DNA from: JAVVPL01 sp036655775
GTDB lineage: Bacteria; Bacteroidota; Bacteroidia; Bacteroidales; P3
Length of the DNA stretch: 64,000 bases
Direction of reading: 5' to 3'
Assembly (NCBI GenBank): GCA_036655775.1
Contig: JAVVPL010000001.1
Coordinates: 83,402-147,401 of the forward strand
Shown: piece after piece, positions 53,422 to 59,873 of the stretch
How positions within the stretch are numbered: position 1 is the first letter of the stretch
How the letters are laid out: every line of letters starts with the position of its first letter
The notes under the pieces: model-generated
The model's input: the letters and a program-made list of their open reading frames with translations, nothing else
Database searches by the model: none
What the model was told of the DNA's origin: nothing
Program-made: the position numbers and the translations under genes

Positions 53422-54816
53422 TTAAAATTCAGCATTTTGAGGCGTACGTGGAAAAGGTATTACATCCCGAATGTTGGACATGCCTGTTACAAATAACAAT
53501 AAGCGTTCAAAACCTAAACCAAATCCACTGTGTGGAGCGGTTCCAAAACGACGAGTATCCAAATACCACCACATATCTTTTTCGGGCACATTCATTTCAG
53601 CAATTCGGGTTTGGAGTTTTTCTAAATTTTCTTCTCTTTGGGATCCCCCAATAATCTCACCTATTTTTGGAAAAAGTACATCCATGGCTCGCACAGTTTT
53701 GCCATCTTCATTTTGCTTCATGTAAAATGCTTTGATCTCTTTAGGATAATCGGTAAGAATCACTGGTTTTTTGAAATGCTTCTCCACTAAATATCGTTCG
53801 TGTTCTGATTGCAAATCGATGCCCCAGCCTACTTTATATTCAAATGTTTGTCCCGATTTTTCGAGAATATCAATCGCTTCGGTATATGTTAAACGAACAA
53901 AATCGGTATCCAATACCGCTTGTAAACGTTCTATAAGTTCTTTATCGTACATATCGTTGAGAAATTGAAGATCGTCTTTGCAATGGTCTAAGGCATATTT
54001 GATCAAATATTTCATAAATTCTTCAGCCAAATCCATATTATCTTGAATATCGTAAAAAGCCATTTCGGGTTCATTCATCCAAAATTCAGCCAAGTGACGA
54101 GGCGTATTTGAATTTTCGGCACGAAAAGTAGGTCCAAATGTGTAAATTTTAGAAAGAGCCAAAGCGCCGAGTTCTCCTTCTAATTGACCAGAAACAGTAA
54201 GACTTGCTTGTTTTCCAAAAAAATCTTGCGTATAGTCAATTCTTCCATCTTTTTTTGGAAGATGGTTTAAATCTAAGGTGGTTACTTGAAACATTTCGCC
54301 TGCACCTTCACAATCGGAGGCGGTGATCAAAGGGGTATGTAAATAGAAAAAACCTCTTTCATTATAGAAGCTATGAAGGGCAAACGCCATTGCATGGCGC
54401 ATACGCAAGACTGCACCAAACGTATTGGTACGTGGACGTAAATGGGCTATTTCGCGCAAAAATTCAAGGGTGTGTCCTTTTTTTTGCAATGGGAAAGTTT
54501 CAGGATCGGCTTCGCCATAAATTTCTATTTCTTGTGCCTGAATTTCTACCGATTGGCCTTGCCCCATAGAGGCAACCAATTTTCCTGTAACCGCTATACA
54601 TGCACCTGTATTAATCCTTTTTAAAAGGTCTTCATTGAAATTGGCAATATCAGCTACTATTTGGATACTATGTACAATTGAACCGTCGTTGAGGGCTATA
54701 AAAGCTACATGTTTGTTTCCTCTTTTAGTTCTAACCCAGCCTTTAACGACTACTTGGCTATCTATGGCAACCGATGGGTTTGCACATAATAGTTCTTTAA
54801 TGGGTGTGTGCTTCAT
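53422..54816 (-). CDS. asnS: Asparaginyl-tRNA synthetase
   Basis: Class II synthetase, 464 residues from the ATG at 54816 (MKHTPIKELLCANP). The N-terminal OB-fold has VVVKGWVRTKRGNKHVAFIALNDGS. The class II core has YTFGPTFRAENSNTPRHLAEFWMNEPE and motif 3 GFGLGFERLLLFVTGM. The longer frame to 54873 runs into the promoter region and is rejected. Confidence 0.96.
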   Translation of the reverse strand: MKHTPIKELLCANPSVAIDSQVVVKGWVRTKRGNKHVAFIALNDGSIVHSIQIVADIANFNEDLLKRINTGACIAVTGKLVASMGQGQSVEIQAQEIEIYGEADPETFPLQKKGHTLEFLREIAHLRPRTNTFGAVLRMRHAMAFALHSFYNERGFFYLHTPLITASDCEGAGEMFQVTTLDLNHLPKKDGRIDYTQDFFGKQASLTVSGQLEGELGALALSKIYTFGPTFRAENSNTPRHLAEFWMNEPEMAFYDIQDNMDLAEEFMKYLIKYALDHCKDDLQFLNDMYDKELIERLQAVLDTDFVRLTYTEAIDILEKSGQTFEYKVGWGIDLQSEHERYLVEKHFKKPVILTDYPKEIKAFYMKQNEDGKTVRAMDVLFPKIGEIIGGSQREENLEKLQTRIAEMNVPEKDMWWYLDTRRFGTAPHSGFGLGFERLLLFVTGMSNIRDVIPFPRTPQNAEF

Positions 54817-54841
54817 TTTTTGTGATTTTTCTTTTAAGATG

Positions 54842-54849
54842 CAAATGTA
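54842..54849 (-). promoter_or_regulatory. -7 promoter element for asnS-rpoN
   Basis: TACATTTG on the reverse strand, 26 bp before the asnS start. A -33 TTTG at the usual distance is not seen. Confidence 0.5.
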
Positions 54850-54866
54850 CAAAAAACTACGCAAAA

Positions 54867-54898
54867 TTTGCATTTTTTAGAATATATTTATACTTTCG
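54867..54898 (+). promoter_or_regulatory. Promoter of the phosphofructokinase gene
   Basis: TTTG (54867-54870), exactly 20 nt, then TACTTTCG (54891-54898), a variant -7. It lies 37 bp before the ATG. Confidence 0.65.
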
Positions 54899-54934
54899 CA
54901 GAAGATATGCGTTGAACTTAAAATTATTTTAGAT

Positions 54935-56173
54935 ATGAAACAAGCAATTGCGATTTTAACAGGTGGAGGACCAGCTCCTGGTATGAACACCGTTGTAGCG
55001 AGTGTTACCAAAACTTTTTTACGAAATGGATATAGAGTAATCGGACTCCATTCAGGTTATTCGGCTCTATTTACCAAAAATCCGCGTATGGTGGACATTG
55101 ATTTTTTAACCGCAGATGAAATTTTTAACAAAGGGGGATCTATGTTGAAAATGAGTCGTTTTAAACCTACGGAAGAAAATTTTGCCAATGATTTCAATTT
55201 GGATTTTTTCAAAACCAATAATATTAAACTGTTAGTGACCGTAGGGGGCGATGATACCGCATCTACAGCCAATCGAGTAGCCAAATTTTTGGCTGATCAT
55301 AAATTTGAAATTGCCAATATACATGTTCCCAAAACTATCGATAATGATTTACCTTTGCCCGATAGCACCCCTACCTTTGGTTATAATTCAGCCAAGGCGC
55401 AAGGCGCCATTATGTGTGCAGCCGTTATGGAAGATGCTCGCACTAGCGAAAATTGGTTTGTGGTATCGGCTATGGGGCGTTCAGCTGGACATTTAGCATT
55501 AGGCATTGCAGGCGCTTGCCACTATCCTATGATTATTATTCCTGAATTTTTTGATAAAACAACCATCACTCTCGACAAAATTGTGAATTTATGTATTTCC
55601 TGTATTATCAAACGCAAAATTATGGTAATCGACTATGGATGCGCCATGATTTCTGAAGGCGTTTTTCATGAATTAAGCAATGAAGAGTTAGTAAAAACTA
55701 AAGTGAATTTTTCGTATGATGCGCATGGACATCCCGAATTAGGCAAAGTGTCGAAAGCACATATTTTCAATGATCTTATTGAGAAAAAAGTGAAAGAACT
55801 CGATTTGAAAATAAAAAGTCGCCCCGTGGAAGTGGGATATGAAATTCGTTGTCATACGCCCATTGCCTACGATTTGACCTATTGCTCTCTACTTGGATTG
55901 GGCGTATATCAACTCTTTAGCGAAGGCAAAAGTGGTTGTATGGTGTATGTGGATCGCAATGGCAAGGTATCTCCTCTATTTTTAAAAGATTTGCAAGATC
56001 CTGTAAGTGGAAAAATTCCTCCTCGTTTGGTGAATATACATACGGATAAAGTACAATCGTATATTAATGAAATTATGGATTATATTACTGCTGAGGATTA
56101 TGAGGAAGCCAGCGCATACGTAAAAAATCCTGAAGAATATGATTTTAGAAAAATTTTACATTGGGAAAAATAA
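54935..56173 (+). CDS. Phosphofructokinase, probably pyrophosphate-dependent
   Basis: Phosphorylates fructose 6-phosphate to the 1,6-bisphosphate. 412 residues. The donor-binding loop starts GGGPAPGMN. The position that in ATP enzymes reads GGDGS here reads GGDDT (about residue 104); the extra Asp marks PPi-dependent enzymes. The catalytic motif is PKTIDND, also PPi-type (ATP enzymes usually have GTIDND). SAMGRSAGHLAL contacts the sugar phosphate. PPi use is inferred from these two motifs. If so, the step is reversible and saves ATP. Fructose-1,6-bisphosphatase lies 3 kb away. Single gene with promoter and terminator. Confidence 0.9.
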   Translation: MKQAIAILTGGGPAPGMNTVVASVTKTFLRNGYRVIGLHSGYSALFTKNPRMVDIDFLTADEIFNKGGSMLKMSRFKPTEENFANDFNLDFFKTNNIKLLVTVGGDDTASTANRVAKFLADHKFEIANIHVPKTIDNDLPLPDSTPTFGYNSAKAQGAIMCAAVMEDARTSENWFVVSAMGRSAGHLALGIAGACHYPMIIIPEFFDKTTITLDKIVNLCISCIIKRKIMVIDYGCAMISEGVFHELSNEELVKTKVNFSYDAHGHPELGKVSKAHIFNDLIEKKVKELDLKIKSRPVEVGYEIRCHTPIAYDLTYCSLLGLGVYQLFSEGKSGCMVYVDRNGKVSPLFLKDLQDPVSGKIPPRLVNIHTDKVQSYINEIMDYITAEDYEEASAYVKNPEEYDFRKILHWEK

Positions 56174-56195
56174 TTTTGATATTGAATGTTACTTA

Positions 56196-56232
56196 TAAAA
56201 GAGGGCTTTCGTTTTGAAAGCCCTCTTTTTTT
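56196..56232 (+). terminator. Terminator after phosphofructokinase
   Basis: AGAGGGCTTTC-GTTTT-GAAAGCCCTCT followed by a T-run: a perfect 11-bp stem. Confidence 0.92.
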
Positions 56233-56260
56233 GTACCCGATGTAATTAAAAAAAAGACAT

Positions 56261-56293
56261 AAAAAAAACCTCTCTAAAAGAAAGGTTTTTTTT
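56261..56293 (-). terminator. Terminator of rplU-rpmA
   Basis: Stem of A-run plus CCTCTC against GAAAGG plus T-run with one mismatch, directly after the rpmA stop on the reverse strand. Confidence 0.75.
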
Positions 56294-56312
56294 ATTTTGG
56301 TTTTGATTTGTA

Positions 56313-56573
56313 TTATGCTTCCGTAGGAATTACGGAGATATACGATCTATCGTCATGTTTTCTTTTAAATTGAACCGTGCCATCTACTAAGGCGAATAAA
56401 GTGTGATCTTTACCCATGCCTACATTGATACCTGGATTGTGCACTGTGCCTCTTTGACGTACAATGATGTTTCCAGCTATTGCAGCTTGACCACCAAAAA
56501 TTTTAACGCCAAGGCGTTTGCTTTGCGATTCACGACCGTTATTTGAACTACCGACCCCTTTTTTGTGTGCCAT
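56313..56573 (-). CDS. rpmA: 50S ribosomal protein L27
   Basis: 86-residue protein near the peptidyl-transferase centre. It begins MAHKKGVGSSNNGRESQSKRLG and has the L27 core GNIIVRQRGTVHNPGINVGMG. No N-terminal cleaved extension of the Firmicutes kind is present. It lies 38 bp after rplU. Confidence 0.97.
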   Translation of the reverse strand: MAHKKGVGSSNNGRESQSKRLGVKIFGGQAAIAGNIIVRQRGTVHNPGINVGMGKDHTLFALVDGTVQFKRKHDDRSYISVIPTEA

Positions 56574-56611
56574 CTTATTACTATTTTTTCGCTAAAAGCG
56601 TGATTTATAAA

Positions 56612-56920
56612 TTAAGCTATTGTTTCGATTTGTATTTGAGTTAAATAATCACGGTGACCGTTGGTTTTACGGAAACCTTTTCTTCTTTTCTTTTTGAAGA
56701 TAATTACTTTGTCACCTTTTAAGTGACTGAGCACTTTAGCGGTAATTTTTGCGCCTTCTAATACAGGAGCACCTATTGAAATTTTACCGTCATTGTCTTT
56801 CAACAATACTTTTTCAAATTCAACCATGCTGCCCTCTTCGGCTTCCAAACGGTGTACATACAATTTTTGGCTTTCTTGAACCTTGAATTGTTGTCCCGCT
56901 ATATCAACTATTGCGTACAT
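56612..56920 (-). CDS. rplU: 50S ribosomal protein L21
   Basis: 102-residue protein that binds 23S rRNA. It begins MYAIVDIAGQQFKVQE and carries VIIFKKKRRKGFRKTNGHRD, the L21 signature. First gene of the L21-L27 pair. Confidence 0.97.
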   Translation of the reverse strand: MYAIVDIAGQQFKVQESQKLYVHRLEAEEGSMVEFEKVLLKDNDGKISIGAPVLEGAKITAKVLSHLKGDKVIIFKKKRRKGFRKTNGHRDYLTQIQIETIA

Positions 56921-56964
56921 ATCTATAAATAAATTAACGTGTTTTTTTCTTTTAATTAGGGGTG

Positions 56965-56972
56965 CAAAGATA
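56965..56972 (-). promoter_or_regulatory. -7 promoter element for rplU-rpmA
   Basis: TATCTTTG on the reverse strand, 45 bp before the rplU start. The -33 element is not clear. Confidence 0.5.
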
Positions 56973-57102
56973 CGAAAGATTTTTTGAATAGCATAATTTT
57001 AATTGAAAAAAAATACTATTTAATACTATGTTGTTGTTTTGTAATTATTTAACGACCCTCTGCTCTGTTCATATTTTTGTTGATAAGATACGTTTGACAC
57101 AA

Positions 57103-58122
57103 CTACTCTTGGGCACGAATAGAAGCTTGATGAATACATTGAAGTAATTCATGTATAAAATGTTCGTCCAAACCTTTCTCCTTTGCTGAATTTAAACGAG
57201 TCTTCACAATTTCGGTCCATCGATCCATTTGCAAAACACTTAAGTTTTCTTGTTTTTTGAGTATTCCCATTTTTTTTGCAATTTCCAAACGTTGTTGAAG
57301 TATGGAAAGGAGATCTTCGTCTAATCCATCTATTAAGAGCCGTAATTTTTGAAGTTCGGAGGGCAGATGATCGTTGGATTTAAAGTTCAAGGTATGCAAA
57401 AGACAATCCCATTGCGTAAATGTGAGTTGTTGTTTTGCATCGGTGAATGCGTGGGAAGGATCGGGATGAAGTTCGAGCATCAAACCATCCATTTCAAAAT
57501 TAATCGCATTTTGACAAATATCCGCTATCAATTCGGTTTTACCACAGATATGACTCGGATCACAAAATAATTGTAAATCGGGGCGTTGTCGCTTGACTTC
57601 TATGGGAATTTCCCATAATGGACTATTTCGATAAGGCGCAGAATGATACCTGTCAAATCCTCTATGTACCGCTATTACTTGGGATACGCCCGATTTCTCG
57701 ATACGTTCAATGGCTCCTAACCATAAAGCCAAATCGGGGGTAATGGGATTTTTTACAAAAATAGGATTTGAGGACCCTTTCAAAGCTTCGGCGATTTCTT
57801 GCACCGAAAAAGGATTGCATGAAGTACGTGCTCCTATCCACATTTCATCTATCCCATATTTGAGACAAAGTTCTAGATGATGGGCATTGGCAACTTCGGT
57901 GGCTACTTTGATTTTGTATTTTTGTTGTGCTTGTTGCAACCAAACTAGCGCTTGTTCTCCATAACCTTCAAATCCATTGGGACGCGTTCGAGGTTTCCAC
58001 ACGCCAGCACGCATAGATCGTAAATTGGTAATGGGAGCTATAAATTCCGCAATTTCCATAATTTGCGACTGCGATTCAGCACTACAAGGTCCCAAAATAT
58101 AAGAAAATGGCTTTGTATTCAT
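57103..58122 (-). CDS. Bifunctional 3-deoxy-7-phosphoheptulonate synthase / chorismate mutase
   Basis: Fusion of the first shikimate step (DAHP synthase, class I beta / KDO8P-like) with AroQ-type chorismate mutase. Residues 1-250 have ILGPCSAESQSQIME, MRAGVWKPRTRPNGFEGYG, HRGFDRY and DPSHICGK. Residues 255-339 have RLLIDGLDEDLLSILQQRLEIAKKMG and HQASIR. The mutase part probably gives prephenate and lets aromatic products control the synthase. A TACTTTTG element ends 5 bp before the ATG, so the transcript may be almost leaderless. Confidence 0.93.
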   Translation of the reverse strand: MNTKPFSYILGPCSAESQSQIMEIAEFIAPITNLRSMRAGVWKPRTRPNGFEGYGEQALVWLQQAQQKYKIKVATEVANAHHLELCLKYGIDEMWIGARTSCNPFSVQEIAEALKGSSNPIFVKNPITPDLALWLGAIERIEKSGVSQVIAVHRGFDRYHSAPYRNSPLWEIPIEVKRQRPDLQLFCDPSHICGKTELIADICQNAINFEMDGLMLELHPDPSHAFTDAKQQLTFTQWDCLLHTLNFKSNDHLPSELQKLRLLIDGLDEDLLSILQQRLEIAKKMGILKKQENLSVLQMDRWTEIVKTRLNSAKEKGLDEHFIHELLQCIHQASIRAQE

Positions 58123-58126
58123 TTTG

Positions 58127-58134
58127 CAAAAGTA
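58127..58134 (-). promoter_or_regulatory. -7 promoter element very near the DAHP synthase start
   Basis: TACTTTTG on the reverse strand, with only 4 bp between it and the ATG at 58122. If used, transcription would start at or beside the start codon. Confidence 0.45.
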
Positions 58135-58154
58135 CAGAATATTATTGAAAAAAT

Positions 58155-58189
58155 AAAAAAGGACTCCCTATAAACAAGGGAATCCTTTT
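58155..58189 (-). terminator. Terminator of the BFD-type gene
   Basis: AAAAGGACTCCC against GGGAATCCTTTT (one mismatch) around a 9-nt loop, 24 bp past the stop codon on the reverse strand. Confidence 0.75.
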
Positions 58190-58212
58190 CAATTTACACT
58201 ACACTAAGGAGG

Positions 58213-58392
58213 TTACTTACCGTTTATTTCATCCAAAATAAGTTGGATTTTATCTTGACAGCCTCCACAACCTGTGCCTGCAGTAGTTTCGTCACCAACT
58301 TGATCGACGGTGGTTAATTTTTTTTCTTTTATTGCTTTGACGATCTCATCGCGAGTAATGCCCATGCAATTGCAAATAGTTTCTGAACTCAT
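58213..58392 (-). CDS. Small (2Fe-2S)-binding BFD-type protein
   Basis: A 59-residue protein. It begins MSSETICNCMGITRDEI and contains CNC near residue 7 and GTGCGGC near residue 41, giving four cysteines in the C-x-C...C-x2-C order of the bacterioferritin-associated ferredoxin / NifU-middle fold. Such modules carry a [2Fe-2S] cluster and help iron release or electron transfer. It is not fused to, or next to, any bacterioferritin or oxidoreductase here. It has its own promoter and terminator, so it is a true single gene. Confidence 0.88.
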   Translation of the reverse strand: MSSETICNCMGITRDEIVKAIKEKKLTTVDQVGDETTAGTGCGGCQDKIQLILDEINGK

Positions 58393-58430
58393 TTTTATTT
58401 TTTTTGATGGTTAAAGATAAAATATCGTTG

Positions 58431-58461
58431 CAAAGATAAGATTTTAAATGAAATTTGCAAA
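58431..58461 (-). promoter_or_regulatory. Promoter of the BFD-type gene
   Basis: TTTG (58458-58461), 19 nt, TATCTTTG (58431-58438) on the reverse strand, 39 bp before the start. Confidence 0.75.
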
Positions 58462-58490
58462 AAGCACGGGTGTATTTTACACTTTTTAAA

Positions 58491-58540
58491 TTTTACTCCC
58501 CTAAAATTGCATTTACTATTAGAATTCACAATATTTTACA
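58491..58540. repeat. Dispersed intergenic repeat, copy 2
   Basis: Matches copy 1 at 47904-47953, identical over the 21-bp core 58498-58518. Same strand orientation as copy 1. Confidence 0.75.
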
Positions 58541-58628
58541 AATTAAATATTCCTTAGTTCTACGGTTAAATATTTATTTATCTATTTCTTTAATTTTAAA
58601 AATAGCTAAACGAAAAATTTGTGTATTA

Positions 58629-58660
58629 TTGCTGTGTATTAAAAAAAATCAATATATTTG
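58629..58660 (+). promoter_or_regulatory. Promoter of fbp
   Basis: TTG (58629-58631), a 21-nt spacer and TATATTTG (58653-58660). The predicted leader of about 175 nt includes the whole heptamer array. Confidence 0.65.
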
Positions 58661-58712
58661 CAAAACAAAAGTTCTTTATATTTATTTCATCGGTTTACAA
58701 AAAACATACTAG

Positions 58713-58810
58713 AAACTATGAACTATGAACTATGAACTATAAACTATAAACTATAAATTAGAAACTATAAATTAGAAACTATGAACTATGAACTATGAAC
58801 TATGAACTAT
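58713..58810. repeat. Tandem 7-bp repeat array, 14 units
   Basis: Fourteen exact-length units: nine GAACTAT-type and AAACTAT-type at the ends and centre, with two AAATTAG variants (58755-58761, 58769-58775). Order: A G G G A A v A v A G G G G, where G is GAACTAT, A is AAACTAT and v is AAATTAG. It lies in the fbp leader and ends 31 bp before the ATG. Confidence 0.95.
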
Positions 58811-58841
58811 ATACAAATATATTTATAAAAATCATTTACTT

Positions 58842-59861
58842 ATGAAAGTTTACAACCTAGTTACTCTTGGCGAATTTATTCTTGAACGTCAAATGGATTT
58901 TTCTTATGCTAAAGGCGAATTGACCCGTTTATTAAACCATATTTCAGTAGCTGCCAAAATGGTGAATAAAAAAGTGTTGCGTGCAGGCATTGTGGATATA
59001 CTTGGCGCTACGGAATCAAGCAACATTCAAGGGGAACAACAAAAAGTGTTGGACGTGTATGCCAATGATGTATTTATTAGTATGCTCGAAGCAAGTGAGG
59101 AATGTTGCGGAATTGCATCAGAAGAAAATGAGCATATTGTAACCTCCGACAATCCGCATGCTTTGGGCGGAAGTTATGTAATTTGTATTGATCCTTTGGA
59201 TGGTTCGTCAAATATAGATACCAACGTTTCGATTGGAACGGTGTTTTCTATTTATCGTAGAATTAGTCCTCGTGGTCAAAAACCAACTTTGGAAGATTTT
59301 TTACAATGTGGTACACGACAAGTAGCTGCGGGTTATATTATTTATGGTTCGTCCACTATGCTTGTATATACTACTGGAGCGGGAGTTCACGGTTTTACTT
59401 TAGACCCTTCAATTGGCGAATTTTGTCTATCGAATCCTGATATTAGAACCCCTGAAGACGGACGTTTGTATTCTATTAATGAAGGAAATTATTTACGTTT
59501 TCCTAAAGGTATCAAGGAATACATAAAATATTGCCAAGAGGAAGATAAGGCCACCGACCGTCCCTATACAAGCCGCTATATAGGCAGTATGATTGCCGAC
59601 TTTCATAGAAACTTATTAATTGGAGGCATTTTTATGTATCCAAGTACAGCTTCATATCCTAATGGAAAATTGCGTTTGTTGTACGAATGTAATCCGATTG
59701 CGTTTTTGGCTGAACAGGCAGGGGCAATTGCTACTACAGGCACACAACGTATTCTCGAAATACGCCCTACGGGTATTCATCAAAGGGTACCATTTATTGT
59801 GGGATCCAAAAATATGGTAAATAAAGTGGAAGGATTTTTGTTGGCACACCCAGAAGCCTAA
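58842..59861 (+). CDS. fbp: Fructose-1,6-bisphosphatase class I
   Basis: Hydrolyses fructose 1,6-bisphosphate for gluconeogenesis. 339 residues. The metal-site motif IDPLDGSSNIDTNVSIGT is near residue 125, and the C-terminal metal and sugar site is in GKLRLLYECNPIAFLAEQAG. Class I, unlike the class III enzyme found in many Bacteroidetes. The start MKVYNLVTLGEFILE is 31 bp after a heptamer repeat array that lies inside the likely leader. It converges with uvrD with 12 bp between the stops. Confidence 0.95.
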   Translation: MKVYNLVTLGEFILERQMDFSYAKGELTRLLNHISVAAKMVNKKVLRAGIVDILGATESSNIQGEQQKVLDVYANDVFISMLEASEECCGIASEENEHIVTSDNPHALGGSYVICIDPLDGSSNIDTNVSIGTVFSIYRRISPRGQKPTLEDFLQCGTRQVAAGYIIYGSSTMLVYTTGAGVHGFTLDPSIGEFCLSNPDIRTPEDGRLYSINEGNYLRFPKGIKEYIKYCQEEDKATDRPYTSRYIGSMIADFHRNLLIGGIFMYPSTASYPNGKLRLLYECNPIAFLAEQAGAIATTGTQRILEIRPTGIHQRVPFIVGSKNMVNKVEGFLLAHPEA

Positions 59862-59873
59862 CAAAGGGCTATT

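Larger units (their letters stand above)
58393..58841. other. Gene-free stretch between the BFD gene and fbp
   Basis: 449 bp. It holds the reverse BFD promoter, copy 2 of a dispersed repeat, a forward promoter for fbp (58629-58660) and the heptamer array (58713-58810). A possible 85-residue frame at 58455-58712 has no sign of coding. Confidence 0.7.

Noticed and set aside
58455..58712. Forward 85-residue open frame
   Set aside because: It spans a reverse promoter, the dispersed repeat and the fbp promoter, with low-complexity composition and no family match.
58713..58810. CRISPR array
   Set aside because: The unit is 7 bp with no spacers; it is a simple tandem repeat.
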